A DNA stretch of 64,000 nucleotides from CAZIOH01 sp964540815 (GCA_964540815.1 CAZIOH010000017.1:22073-86072); one strand, 5' to 3'. Shown: positions 7,574-17,799, numbered from the stretch's first letter. Notes: generated from the sequence alone by a model not told the origin. Numbers and translations are program-made.

Positions 7574-10429
7574 CTACCGCCCCGGGTATTCCCGTCCCCC
7601 CGACAGCCCGGACCAGAGCAGGCGGTTGAAGGCGGCGGCGGGGATTCGGTCTTCCTTGCGGAAGTCGAAGTTGCGGGTGCGGGCAGCCCACCAGGCGGCG
7701 GGGTGGGTGGGCTTGAGGGGGGCGATGCGGCCGGCGAGCTTGGGAGGCAGGGGGAGGGTGGTCGAGGTGCGGAGGATGTCGCTGGGCTGGGCCTCGAAGG
7801 TCCACCCGCGGGCGTGAAGATCGAAGACGTCCGCCATCGGGTGAACCCCGCCGTCGTGCAGGTTCAGGTGGTCGAGGCCCAGGATGTCCTCGATGGTCCG
7901 CAGCATGTTGACCGTCGCGTAGCGGGTGGAGACGACCGCGCCCTGCCGCACGTAGGGGCCGACGACGTAGGCGGTGCTGCGGTGAGCGTCCACGTGGTCG
8001 GGGCCGTCCTGCGCGTCGTCCTCCAGCACGAAGACCAAGGTGTCCTTCGCGTAGGGGCTGTGGGCCACCTTGTCGATGAGCAGCCCCACGGCGTAGTCGT
8101 TGTCCGCCTGCTGGATCTCCGGGGTGTTCACCCCGTCGATCGCCGTGTCGAAGTTCCCGGTGTGGTCCTCCATGAACCGCACCATCTCGAACTCGGGCAA
8201 GTTGCCGCTCGCCACGAAGCCATCGAACTCGCGCTCCCACTCCTTGAAGCGCCAGGTGTCCGGCAGGCTCGGATCGAACCCCCGGAAGTAGGGATCGGTG
8301 ATCGGGAGCAGATCGGCCCCCGACGGGATCGCCACCTTCAGCCCGGCCTTGAAAGGCTCGCGCACCACCGGGATTCCACCGAGCGCGGCCGGCGCGCTGT
8401 AGAGGGTCAGGTCCAGCCAGAACCCGTAGTTGCGCACCGACTTGCCCGCGCGCAGCGCCGCGTTCCAGATGTAGCCTCCCCCCTCCTCGCCGTCGGGGCC
8501 GTCGAGCTCGACCTCGTTGCGCAGCCCTGGCAAGAGGTCGGGGTCGAGCGGGTTGATGGGATCCTTGGCGGCACGCTCCGCCGAGGTGGCGAAGGCGTTG
8601 TTCACGCCGCGAATGGTGCCCTCGCTGTCATACGAGGTCCCTCGACCGGCGTAGTCCACGGAGGTCCCCTTGTCGTTGATGTCCGAGCTGCGGGCGGCCG
8701 TGCTCCACTGCCAGCCGTCCTGGCTGACCTCACCCGAACAATAGAAGTTGTCGAGGTTGACGAACCGGTCGGCCGCGGCGTGGAAGTTCGGGGTGATGGC
8801 GCGCGGGAACTGGGTGATGCTGGGATCGCCGTTGCTGCCCCGGATGTCCCCCAGGATCTGGTCGTACGTGCGGTTCTCCTTCACGATGTAGATGACGTGG
8901 TGGATCCGCGCCCGCAGGACCCTCATCACCTCCTGCTCCTCGCCCGTCGCGGAATGCCTGAAGCCATTGTTCTCCGCCACCACCTCGGTCAGGCGCGCGA
9001 GCTCGCCGTCGTCGGGGACCGGCAGGGTCATGAGGCCGGCCTTGGTCAGCTGCCACACGTACTGATTGCCGCTGCCGTTCTGCAGCGAGGCCGGGCAGCC
9101 GGGCGCGGAGGTGTTGCTGGGGCTGGTGCTCGCGCACTCGGTGGGGTTCGGCCCGGCGTTGCTCTTTCCATTCACGACGTACAGGGTCTTGCCGTCCCGG
9201 CTCACGCTCACCGAGCTCGGGTACCAGCCGGTCGGGATCAGGCCCTTCACCCGCCCCCCGTGGCAGTCGCCATCGAGCGCGATCACCGCCACGGCGTTGC
9301 TGCCGGCGTTGGTCACGTAGAGGGTGCGCTCGTCCGGCGAGAGCGCCAGGCTGTTCGGGCTGCTGCCCACCGGAGCCCGACCGCTCCGACCGCGCGCCAG
9401 CACCTCCGTCGGCGCGGTGGTCGAGATGGCGTCGACGATCTGGTTGGTGTGCGTGTCGATCACGTAGACCAGGTCGGCGTTGTCGGCGGCGACCAGCAGG
9501 TGTCGCTCGGCCCGGTCCAGGATCATCTTGTTGGGGTTGCCCTGCACCTCGATGCGGGTCACGACCCGGGGGGCCTTCCCCCCGATGTCGACCACCACGA
9601 TCTCGCGGTCGCGGATGCTCGACACGTAGGCGGTCCGCTTGCCTTTGATGGTGACCCAGTAGGGAAACTCGCCACCCGGAACCCCGGCCTCGGCGGGATC
9701 GATCTTCCCGGGACGCAGGTCGAGCTCCGCGGTCTTGGTGTGGCTCGCCACGTCCACCACGCTGATGGAATCGTTCTCGAAGTTGGCCACCACCACCTTC
9801 TTGCCGTCGGAGGTGACGGCCACCCCGGCGGACTCCGCGTTGACCGCGCTGCCAAAGCCCGGGACGTTGACGTAAAGGCCATTGCCCGCCCCGTCGTGAC
9901 CGAGCTCGACCGGGGCTCCGCTCTCGGCCCATCCGCCGGCGCCGAGCCTGAACGTATGCAGGTTGTCGTTGCTCCCCCCGGAGACGAAGAAGCTCTTGCC
10001 GTCCGGAGCGAAGACGAGCCCCATGAACGTGTTCGGAATCTGAAGAGCCTGCCTTTGCACCGGCGCCCGCCCGGAGACGTCGTACACGAAGACGTACTCG
10101 TTCGACTGGCCAGGGATCGCGCGCCCGTCGGCGTCGTTCACCAGGTTGAAGCCGCTGGTGAGCACGAGCAGGGTCTTTCCGTCCGGGCTCAGCGCCGTCG
10201 TCACGGCCTGGCCCGCCACGTAGCTCGGATTGTCCACGAGCTTCGGATTGAGCGCGGACAGCTGCGCGCCACGGGCGGCTCCGGGGGTGATGGTCTGGTT
10301 GGTGGGCAGGACCTCCCGCGTGGAATTGGCCCCTGCCAATCCCCCGCTGACCAAGGACGTCAGCACGGACGCCGACAGGAGCATCGCCGCCGACGAGAAC
10401 CACGGAGACTTCGGTCGCATGAAGAGCAT
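7574..10429 (-). CDS. Bifunctional YncE-type beta-propeller / phosphoesterase-family protein
   Basis: A 951-residue secreted protein. A Shine-Dalgarno AAGGAGGT sits 7 nt before the ATG at 10429 and fixes the start. A signal peptide comes first, followed by about 450 residues of YncE/YVTN-like propeller blades (LSPDGKTLLVLTSG, VTSDGKKVVVANF, LSPDERTLYVTNAG). The C-terminal half is a phosphoesterase/alkaline-phosphatase-superfamily domain: IVKENRTYDQILGD holds the N-terminal metal-site motif, and LEDDAQDGPDHVDAHR supplies later metal ligands. This architecture is usually annotated as YncE family/alkaline phosphatase family. It probably acts in the periplasm or outside the cell on phosphodiester or phosphocholine-like substrates; the substrate is not predictable from sequence. 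Confidence 0.88.
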   Translation of the reverse strand: MLFMRPKSPWFSSAAMLLSASVLTSLVSGGLAGANSTREVLPTNQTITPGAARGAQLSALNPKLVDNPSYVAGQAVTTALSPDGKTLLVLTSGFNLVNDADGRAIPGQSNEYVFVYDVSGRAPVQRQALQIPNTFMGLVFAPDGKSFFVSGGSNDNLHTFRLGAGGWAESGAPVELGHDGAGNGLYVNVPGFGSAVNAESAGVAVTSDGKKVVVANFENDSISVVDVASHTKTAELDLRPGKIDPAEAGVPGGEFPYWVTIKGKRTAYVSSIRDREIVVVDIGGKAPRVVTRIEVQGNPNKMILDRAERHLLVAADNADLVYVIDTHTNQIVDAISTTAPTEVLARGRSGRAPVGSSPNSLALSPDERTLYVTNAGSNAVAVIALDGDCHGGRVKGLIPTGWYPSSVSVSRDGKTLYVVNGKSNAGPNPTECASTSPSNTSAPGCPASLQNGSGNQYVWQLTKAGLMTLPVPDDGELARLTEVVAENNGFRHSATGEEQEVMRVLRARIHHVIYIVKENRTYDQILGDIRGSNGDPSITQFPRAITPNFHAAADRFVNLDNFYCSGEVSQDGWQWSTAARSSDINDKGTSVDYAGRGTSYDSEGTIRGVNNAFATSAERAAKDPINPLDPDLLPGLRNEVELDGPDGEEGGGYIWNAALRAGKSVRNYGFWLDLTLYSAPAALGGIPVVREPFKAGLKVAIPSGADLLPITDPYFRGFDPSLPDTWRFKEWEREFDGFVASGNLPEFEMVRFMEDHTGNFDTAIDGVNTPEIQQADNDYAVGLLIDKVAHSPYAKDTLVFVLEDDAQDGPDHVDAHRSTAYVVGPYVRQGAVVSTRYATVNMLRTIEDILGLDHLNLHDGGVHPMADVFDLHARGWTFEAQPSDILRTSTTLPLPPKLAGRIAPLKPTHPAAWWAARTRNFDFRKEDRIPAAAFNRLLWSGLSGGREYPGR

Positions 10430-10620
10430 GTTGGTACCTCCTTCGCCGCGAGGCGAGATGAGCGCTGGCGGGTACCATTAGAGAGACAAAGCCCGGCGCT
10501 CGCCCGACACAAGTCGTTCAAACTTGCGTCACGCCGCGGTTTCGGTTCGGCCACGGGAGCCCCAGCCAAGACCGCAGACCGCAGACCCCTGACGGCCGAC
10601 GCTCGCGCTCGGCGCCAGGA

Positions 10621-11106
10621 TCAGGGCTTCGAGCTGGCGGGCGTCGCCGTGGTGGCGGCCGGCACCACCAGCACGGGGCACGGTGCGTGCTGCACGACCT
10701 TCTCGGCCACGCTCCCGAGGAGCGCGTGGCTCAAGCCGTGGCGGCCGGCCGTCCCCATCACGATGAGGCCAGCGCCGATCCGACGCGCGTGCTCGACGAT
10801 GGTCGTATGGGTGCGGCCGAGCTCGGAGGCCCCCGTGCACTCGACGCCGGCCCGACGGACCTCGTCGACCACCTGCTCGAGCTGCTCCGCCGCGCCGGCC
10901 ACCACGCGCTCGAACACCAGCGGCGTCGACAGCAGATCGGCGGGCGGCGGGAGCACCAGCGACGGATCGATGTCGACGTGGAACACCTCGATCGGGGTCG
11001 GGAAGGTCTTCGCGAGGCGAATGGCCGCACGCAACCCCGCCTGCGATGCCTCCGAGAAGTCGGTCGCCACCAGGATCCGGTTCAGCTTGTCGAAGTCCAT
11101 GTCCAT
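10621..11106 (-). CDS. Universal stress protein, UspA family
   Basis: A 161-residue single-domain Usp. The N-terminal RILVATDFSEAS strand and the ATP-binding signature GTAGRHG followed by GSVAEKVV (G-x2-G-x9-GS) are both present, so it should belong to the ATP-binding branch. The end CPVLVVP is typical, with a short Ala/Thr tail. The cytoplasmic role is stress tolerance; partner unknown. It lies 55 nt downstream of the DUF748 gene on the same strand, with a small hairpin between, so cotranscription is possible. Confidence 0.92.
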   Translation of the reverse strand: MDMDFDKLNRILVATDFSEASQAGLRAAIRLAKTFPTPIEVFHVDIDPSLVLPPPADLLSTPLVFERVVAGAAEQLEQVVDEVRRAGVECTGASELGRTHTTIVEHARRIGAGLIVMGTAGRHGLSHALLGSVAEKVVQHAPCPVLVVPAATTATPASSKP

Positions 11107-11130
11107 GTGGGCCTATGCTGCCACATCCCC

Positions 11131-11145
11131 GCCGGCGAAGCCGGC
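11131..11145. terminator. Short GC hairpin between DUF748 and usp genes
   Basis: GCCGGC, a GAA loop, and GCCGGC form a perfect 6-bp stem in the 55-nt spacer just after the DUF748 stop and before the usp start. There is no T-tract. It may act as a weak terminator, an mRNA-stability element or an attenuator. Confidence 0.35.
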
Positions 11146-11161
11146 CCCCGGCGCGAAAACC

Positions 11162-14100
11162 TCAATTCTTCTTGAGCTTGAACTCCACCCGGTTGCCGGG
11201 GCCTTCGGACGGTGCGCTCAAGCGTGGCGGGACCAGGAACAGGCGCTCGACGCCGCTCGGGGCCGCCCTGGCGAGCGCTCCGCGCACCACCGTGGCCCGC
11301 CGCTCCGCCAGCCCCCGCAGGGCATCGTCGTCGACGATGGTGTTGGCGACCAGCAGCTTCTCCATCTCCGGCACCGGGAGCTCCTTCGGCCGGCCGAGGG
11401 CCGTGCGCGGCTTGGGGAAGCTCTCCGCCCGGTAGGCCTTGTCGACCAGCCGGGACCGCTCTGCGAGCTCGAACTGGACGTCCTCCGGATCGGAGGAGAC
11501 CGAGGCCCCGCTCTCCACCAGCTCCAGCAACTTCTGCGTCTTGAGCTTGCGCTCGTACAGGTTCTGCTTGAGGCTCTCGCGATCGCGCGCGCGGTCGGCC
11601 CCGCCCTCGATCTCGAACGAGAGCCCCGGGCGTTGCTCCAGCGCCTTGGCGAGCGACAGCAGCTTGGCCTTCCCCTTGGCGTCCAGGCTGGCCGCTCCGG
11701 GCGGGAAGTCGACCCGCGACAGCTCCTCGCCGCCGCCGAACAGCGAGGCGATCATCGAGAACGGCGCGGTGGCGGCCTTGACGATCAGGTTGCCGAGCAC
11801 CTTGAGGACCGCTCGACCGATCTTGAAGTCCGGGTTGTCGAGCGATCCGGCGATGGGCAGATCGATGTCGATCACCCCGTTGCGATCCTTCAGCAGCGCC
11901 ACCGCCAGCCGCACCGGCAGGCCGGTCGCATCCGGGCTCGGCACCTTGTCCCCGAAGGTGAACTGGTCCACCACCAGGCGGTTCTTGGCGTCCAGCTTGC
12001 GATCGGCGATGTGGTAGTCGAGCGACAGCGCCAGCTTCCCCTTGCTGATTCCGTACCCGGCGTACTTCCCCGCGTAGGGGCTGGTCGGCGGCAGCTCGAA
12101 GTCCTTCAGGTTCACCTTGAGGTCCACGAACAGATCCTTGGCGAGCGGGTTCACCTTGCCGACGATCGAGAGCGCGCCCGAGTGATCCACGCTGCCGCGG
12201 AGATCGACATCGGCCTGGGTGGCACCATCCGCCGACAGGCCCGAGACTCGGCCTGCGAGATCGGTCAGCTCGGCGGCGTAGCTCGGGCGGATCAGGCGAT
12301 CGGTGAAGCTGACGTGTCCCCCCTGCAGGGTCACCTGTCCGATGCTGATGCGCGGCCCCGGCGACGCCTTGGCAGCGGGCTTCGCGGGCGCCGGGGCCGC
12401 GTTCGCCTTCGCCTCTTCCTTCGCCTTCGCCTTCGCGGCCAGCGGTGGCGAGGCGCCCGGGGACGGGGCCGGNNNNNNNNNNNNNNNNNNNNNNNNNNNN
12501 NNNNNNNNNNNNNNNNNNNNNNNNNNNNNNNNNNNNNNNNNNNNNNNNNNNNNNNNNNNNNNNNNNNNNNNNCCTTCGCCTTCGCCTTCGCGGCCAGCGG
12601 TGGCGAGGCGCCCGGGGACGGGGCCGGCGCGGCGGCCGCCGGCGTCACTATCTCTTCCACGTTGAAGTGTGCGTCCGGGAAGATCATCAGGCGCGCGAAG
12701 AAGTCGGTGAGCGAGATGTCCTGGATGGTGAGCGCGGCCGGCACCGTCGAGAAGACGAGCCGGCCAACGTGGAAGGACCTCCACCGCAAGAACTCCTCGT
12801 GCTTGGCGCCATCGATCGACGCGAAGTTGGCGACGTCGATGTCGCCGTTGAAGCCGAAGCGCACCGGCGGGGGGGCGGCCGCCGGCCCGCGCGGCGGCGG
12901 CGGCGTTGGTCCCGGGGCCGGGCCCGGGGCCGGCGGCAGCTCCAGCTTGACCCGTCCGTTGACCGACACCGCGCCATCGGTGACCACCAGGTTCACCTGA
13001 TCGGCGAAGTACGGCTGCAGTGGCGGGATCTCGAGGCCGCGCAGATCGAGCTTGAGATCCGCCGACACCGGCGCGAGCCCGGCGGTGCCCGCCAGCGACA
13101 AGCGGCCGCGCTTGTTGATCCCGAGCTTGACGTCGAAGGTCCCGCGGGGACCGGGGGCGGTCCCGAACCCGGAGGCCTCGATGGTGATGGGCGAGACGAT
13201 GAGGGTCGCCTTGGGCTTGACCAGGCGATCCTCGAAGCGGGCGCCCCAGTCGGCGACTCCCAGCCGCCCGAGCTTGACGTTCCAGGACGGGGAGCTCTCG
13301 TCGGCCTGGGCTGGCGTGCTCGCGCCGCCAGCGCCCGCGCCGGTTTGAGCCGAGGCGCCGGCTCCGGGCGCCGGGGGCGGTGGGACCAGCTGCGTCAGAT
13401 CGATGATCCCCGCCTGGTTGCGCTCCGCCGCGATCCGGCCACCGTGGGTGGCGATCTCCGCCACCGCCGCCTCGTGGCGCGCCGGGTTGACCTCGATCCC
13501 GCGGAGCGCGAGCTCCTTGACCGCGAAGAAGTCGTCGTGGGCCCCCGCGCGGCGCAGCCCCAGCGCCGCGATCTCGACGAAGGCATCGGTCACCTGCACC
13601 GCCGGCGCGCCTCCGGCGCCGCCGGCGCCGAGGTGGTACCTGGCGCCGAGGCCGACGCGCCCTTCGCGAACATCGAAGGCGATGCGTTCTCGGTAGTACG
13701 GCGCGAAGCGGGCGGGCTCGATTCCTTCGAGCTTGATGGAGCCGCTCGCGGCGAGCGGCTCGAGCGAGAGAGTCCCCTCGTGCGTGAACACCCCGCCCGG
13801 CACCGCGCGAAAGCCGAGCGCCACCGTGGCGGGCCTGGTCCCCCTGACGTTCGAGAGGCCCTTCACCGAGGCGGTCAGATCTTCGACGCGCAGGTCGAAG
13901 GCCGGGTGAACAGTCTCGTCGCGCGCGTGCAGCGTCGCATTCTTCAGCGAGACGACCCCGATCTCGAAGCGTGGCGGGGCCGGGTGAGGCGCGGGGGGGG
14001 CGCCGCGCAGGGGGGCCGTGGAGGCCGGCCCGGTGCCCGCCGGAGTCTTCCCCGCCGGAATGACCTCGGCCGCCGCCGGCCCTGGCGCGGGCGCCAGTTG

Positions 14101-15225
14101 CTCGAGGTTGAGCGTGCCGTTCGCCAGCCGGCGCGCATGCACCTCGAGCCCATCGAGCCCGATGCGATCGATCTTGAAAGTCTGCGCCAGCAAGTCCGCG
14201 CTCCCCACCACCACCTCGAGCTCGCGGAACGAAAGGAGAGGGGCCGAGCTCTTTTCCCGGGCCACCACCTTCTCCAGGGCCACCCGGCCCTTCGCCGTCA
14301 GACGGGGCGCCTCGGCGGCTGGTCGCACGAACGACACGTCGACGTTCACCGCGAGCAGGGCCGAGCCGAGCTCGAAGCGCAGGGGCACCGGGACGTACCC
14401 GAGGTAGCGGGTGAGGTCGAGCTCGTCGATGCGCAGCTCGAGGGTGGTCTCGAGGGAGTCCTTGAAGGGCTTGCTGCGCCCGAGCACGGCGAACGGGGTG
14501 CCGTCGACGCTCAGGTGCAGACCGGGCTCGACGAAGGTGTCGATGAAGGTTGGCAGGGTCGAGACGAAGGGGATCCCGAGCTCGAGCCCGGAGATCTCGT
14601 GGGTGCTGCCGAGCGGCCGATCGTCGAAGGTGAACTTGCCGTCGGAGATGTGAATGTTGTTGACCGAGAAGCGGGCGGGCGGAGCGCCCTCCGGCGGCGG
14701 CGGTGGCTGGGGCTTCCCGGTCGGCGCCGACAGGCGCGCGAGGATGTCGGAGAAGTTGTAAGCGTTGGGATCGGCCCACGCGGCCGGCGTGGCGGCCAGC
14801 CGCACCAGGTGAACCCGCGGGGATTCGAGGCGAATCTCGCGCACCACCGGGGCGCGCCGGTAGACCGACGCCAGCTCGGCGTTCACGTACAGGCGGTGAA
14901 ATCCCACGAAGGGCGTCCGCCGATCGGCCTCGAAGACCTGGAGATCCTCGACGGTGAGCGACAGCGAGAACGGGTTGGCGCGCACGCGTCCCACCGTCAC
15001 GCGCCGGCCAAGCACGGTCCCGAGCTGGGTCTCCGCGACGTGCTTCACGATGGGGGGCACGATGAAGAAGCCGATGACCGCGATCACCGTGGGCGTGACC
15101 ACCGCCACGATCCCCAGGCGACGCAACCAGCGCCGGCGGCGGCCGGGCGGCTGCGGCGGGCGGTCCGCGGGCGGGACCGCGGTCTTCAAGCTGTCCTCCA
15201 TCCGAATGTCCTCGCTGATGCGCAC
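11162..15225 (-). CDS. DUF748/AsmA-like envelope protein, interrupted by an assembly gap
   Basis: The gene reads from 15225 (or ATG 15201) to a stop at 11162, but the frame differs on the two sides of 100 Ns. The 55 bases on either side of the Ns are identical; collapsing Ns plus one copy removes 155 nt, joins the two frames and gives one 1302-residue protein. Residues about 36-57 form one transmembrane helix. The long beta-rich body contains DUF748 phrases such as VGRVRANPFSLSLTVEDLQV and GKLALSLDYHI. Two Pro/Ala/Lys linkers lie inside, and a C-terminal region resembles the end of DUF748 proteins (RDRESLKQNLYERK). AsmA-like proteins bridge inner and outer membranes and move phospholipids; that role is inferred from family. 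Confidence 0.85.
12418..12627. repeat. 55-bp identical contig ends flanking the gap
   Basis: 12418-12472 and 12573-12627 match base for base. They encode the same Pro/Ala-Ser-Pro to Ala-Lys-Ala-Lys linker twice. This is best explained as unmerged overlap, not a biological repeat, because removing it restores the reading frame. Confidence 0.9.
12473..12572. other. Assembly gap of exactly 100 N
   Basis: A block of 100 unknown bases of conventional scaffold-gap length. The sequence before it (12418-12472) and after it (12573-12627) is the same 55 bases, so the two contigs overlap and the true gap is negative. Confidence 0.98.
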
Positions 15226-15335
15226 GCCGACGACGTCACGTCCCTTTCATACCGTCGGAGCCGCCGCGCGACCAGACGACGGACGTCTCGCCCACCCGAT
15301 CGCCCCCGCCCGAGGCCCGCCGCCCGCCGCGTTCC

Positions 15336-16133
15336 TCAGCCGAACAGCACGGAGCGCATGGACAAAGAGCCGAGATCGAACCCCTTGATCGGGAAGCTCA
15401 CGGGCCCCCGTCCCTCGGCGGCGCCCACCGTGTAGAGCAGCGGCAGGTAATGGTCGATCGTGGGATGGGCCATGCGCCCCGCCTCGGTGCCCACCACCTC
15501 GGCCAGGAACTTCCCATCGTGCTGGAGCAGGGCGCGCTCGACGTCCGCGTCGAAGCTCGCCGCCCACGGGGGGAGGTCGAGCGCGCCGCGCGATGCGTGG
15601 CCGAAGGCATAGCGCAGGTTGTGGGTGATGTTGCCGCTGCCGAGGATGAGCACGCCCTCCGCGCGCAGGGGCGCGAGCGCGCGCCCGATGGCCAGGTGGT
15701 CGGCGGGGGGCATCCGCCCGTCGATGCTGAGCTGGACCACCGGCACGTCGGCGTCCGGGAGCATCTGGCGCAGGACGCTCCAGGTCCCATGGTCGAGCCC
15801 CCAGTCGAGCCGCACCGTCGCCCGCCCGTCCCCGATGAGGTGGGTGACATGCTCGGCGAGGGCCACGTCGCCCGGGGCCGGATACTGCACCTGGAAGAGC
15901 GCATCGGGGAAACCGCCGAAGTCGTGAATGGTCTCGGGGTGCGGGTTCCCGGTGGTGAAGGTGCCGGGCACGAACCAGTGGGCCGAGACGCAGAGCACGG
16001 CCCTCGGGCGGGGCACCAGCCCGGCGAGTGACCGGAAGCCCTGGCTCCACCGGTTGTCCTCGATGGCGTTCATCGGCGAGCCGTGGCCCACGAAGAGCAT
16101 GGGCATGCGGCTGTGAGGTTGCTGGGGTTGCAT
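15336..16133 (-). CDS. ygiD: DODA-type (class III) extradiol ring-cleavage dioxygenase
   Basis: A 265-residue member of the LigB/4,5-DOPA dioxygenase family. The N-terminal motif FVGHGSPMNAIEDN, SAHW about 40 residues later and GLDHGTW near the middle supply the conserved histidines for the non-haem metal. IPIKGF-like FPIKGFDLGS near the C-terminus is also family-typical. ATG 16133 fits the usual length; an upstream in-frame start at 16169 would only add a basic extension. The enzyme opens catechol rings in DOPA-like phenolics in the cytoplasm; the physiological substrate is uncertain. It stands alone downstream of the PLP-enzyme gene on the same strand. Confidence 0.88.
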   Translation of the reverse strand: MQPQQPHSRMPMLFVGHGSPMNAIEDNRWSQGFRSLAGLVPRPRAVLCVSAHWFVPGTFTTGNPHPETIHDFGGFPDALFQVQYPAPGDVALAEHVTHLIGDGRATVRLDWGLDHGTWSVLRQMLPDADVPVVQLSIDGRMPPADHLAIGRALAPLRAEGVLILGSGNITHNLRYAFGHASRGALDLPPWAASFDADVERALLQHDGKFLAEVVGTEAGRMAHPTIDHYLPLLYTVGAAEGRGPVSFPIKGFDLGSLSMRSVLFG

Positions 16134-16185
16134 GAAGCTAGGATGCCCCGGTTGGCTGGCACGGTACATAGGATGGCCTCGTGGT

Positions 16186-16202
16186 CGTCCCGCGTCGGGA
16201 CG
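16186..16202. terminator. Perfect 7-bp hairpin downstream of the PLP enzyme
   Basis: CGTCCCG, a 3-nt loop and CGGGACG form a stem about 73 nt beyond the stop of the trans-sulfuration gene. It is without a T-run. The spacer also carries a purine-rich GACGAG repeat (about 16218-16250). Confidence 0.35.
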
Positions 16203-16274
16203 CGACGGAGAACGCGGACGGCGACGAGGACGAGGAGGAGGACGAGGACGGGGGCGAGGTCCGTGGCCGAGGAC

Positions 16275-17486
16275 TCAGCGGCTCGCGATCCGGTCGAGGG
16301 AGGTCTCGAGATCGGAGAGGAGATCGTCCACGTGCTCGATGCCGATGGACAGGCGCACGAGGTCGGGCGGGCAGATGCTGCCCGGACCCTCCACGGCGGC
16401 GCGGTGCTCGGCCAGGCTCTCGGTCGATCCGAGCGAGGTCGCCCGCTTGAAGAGCCGCAGCTCGCCCACGAGATTGTGCGCGGCCCGCTCTCCCCCGCGG
16501 AGCCGCACCGAGAGCATGCCTCCAAACCCGCCGCGCATCTGGCGCGCCGCCACCGCGTGGCCGGGGTGCCCTTCGAGCCCGGGGTACAGGACCTCGGCGA
16601 TCCCGGGGTGGCGCGCGAGCCGGGCCGCGATGGCGCCCGCGCTCTCGCTGGCTGCCCGCACGCGCAGGTGCAAGGTGCGCATCCCGCGCAGGAGCAGCCA
16701 GGCCTCGAAGCTGCCGAGGATCGCGCCACCGCCGGAGCGCACCCGGCGGAGCCGCTGCCAGGTGGCCCCGTCGGGCTCGCCCGTGACGAGCGCGCCGGCC
16801 ACCACGTCGGTGTGCCCGTTCAGGTACTTGGTCGCCGAGTGCATCACCAGGTTCGCGCCGAGCGCGAGCGGCTGGGTGTGCACCGTGGCGGCCACGGTCG
16901 AGTCCACCACCAGCGGGGCGCCCACCGCCCGCGCGATCGCCGCGGCGCCGGCGATGTCGGTGATCTCCCATCCCGGGTTGGCGGGGGTCTCGACCCAGAT
17001 GAGGTGGGTCGGGGCGCGGTGGGCCCGGGCCGCCAGATCGTCGAGCCGGCCGTTGTCGTAGAGCTCGACCTCGAGGCCCCACGCGACGCCCTGCTCCAGC
17101 AACCAGCCGCGCAGCGCCCAGTACATGGCCCGCGGGGCGAGCACCCGCTGTCCCGGGCCGAGCGTCTGGAACACGGCGGTGGCGGCGGCCATGCCCGACG
17201 CGAACACCATGGCGGAGCGGCCGCCCTCGAGGCGGGCGAGCAACGCCTCCACCTGATCGAAGGCGGGGCTCTGGTCGCGGGCATACACCCGACCACCGGG
17301 GAGCACGCCGTCCGCGTCGCGCGCGTAGGTGGTCGCCACGTGGATGGGGGGCGCGAGCTCCTGGAAAGGCGGCGCCTCCCAGCCGAGGCCCTGGGCGCTC
17401 AGCGTCTCCGGCCGCCAGGCGGGCAACGCGGATGCGGATGCGGCATCGGCCTGGCCCTCGTCTCGTGGGCCGGAGTCCTTCGGCAT
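16275..17486 (-). CDS. PLP-dependent trans-sulfuration enzyme (cystathionine gamma-synthase/lyase family)
   Basis: A 403-residue Cys/Met-metabolism PLP enzyme. The fold-type I landmarks are present: substrate/phosphate region YARDQSP, MVFASGMAAATA, the PLP Asp in VVDSTVAA and the Schiff-base Lys (about 220) in HSATKYLNGHTD. The C-terminal SLGSTESLAEH and RLSIGIEHVDDL phrases are family hallmarks. ATG 17486 is chosen because the upstream extension is low-complexity. It catalyses gamma- or beta-elimination/replacement on homoserine esters or cystathionine; sequence alone does not separate metB, metC and methionine gamma-lyase. It diverges from the cytochrome gene. Confidence 0.88.
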   Translation of the reverse strand: MPKDSGPRDEGQADAASASALPAWRPETLSAQGLGWEAPPFQELAPPIHVATTYARDADGVLPGGRVYARDQSPAFDQVEALLARLEGGRSAMVFASGMAAATAVFQTLGPGQRVLAPRAMYWALRGWLLEQGVAWGLEVELYDNGRLDDLAARAHRAPTHLIWVETPANPGWEITDIAGAAAIARAVGAPLVVDSTVAATVHTQPLALGANLVMHSATKYLNGHTDVVAGALVTGEPDGATWQRLRRVRSGGGAILGSFEAWLLLRGMRTLHLRVRAASESAGAIAARLARHPGIAEVLYPGLEGHPGHAVAARQMRGGFGGMLSVRLRGGERAAHNLVGELRLFKRATSLGSTESLAEHRAAVEGPGSICPPDLVRLSIGIEHVDDLLSDLETSLDRIASR

Positions 17487-17799
17487 CGCCCAACGATCGC
17501 ACGCCCCCTCCATGGCGGCAACCGACGGCGCGGCATTCGCTTGGCGCCCCCCCGCGGGGCGAGGGGAAAGGGCCACCCAGGGAGAGGCCCCATTTCATTC
17601 GGCTCCCCGGGGGAATCTGTGGGCGACACCGCGAAGTCTTGTTCACCTCCTGCTGTCCGGGCGAGCGGAGCGCGGCTTTGCCGCGCGGAGCGAGAGGGGC
17701 GCGGGGACGTGCGAGCGGCAGCGAGCCACGTCCCCGATACAATCGCCCCCGCGCCTCCCCGCGCGCGCCGAAAGGCGCGCTACACTGCCGCGGCCTCCA
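17487..17799. other. 313-nt divergent intergenic region with three perfect hairpins
   Basis: No gene fits here. Three perfect inverted repeats lie within about 110 nt: GCGCGGC-ttt-GCCGCGC (17670-17686), a 9-bp stem GGGGACGTG/CACGTCCCC with a 15-nt loop (17703-17735), and GCGCGCC-gaaa-GGCGCGC with a GNRA-type loop (17763-17780). TACACT at 17781-17786 directly after the last hairpin is a candidate -10 box for the cytochrome gene. Confidence 0.6.

Noticed and set aside
7349..13000. Very long plus-strand open frame (about 1880 codons) running through the phosphoesterase, usp and DUF748 genes and across the Ns
   Set aside because: It is the GC-driven antisense shadow of clear minus-strand genes, has the wrong composition (Arg/Gly/His-rich) and only stays open because Ns are read through.
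12445..15435. Plus-strand frame of about 1000 codons opposite the DUF748 gene
   Set aside because: Antisense shadow; no motif, and it crosses the assembly gap.
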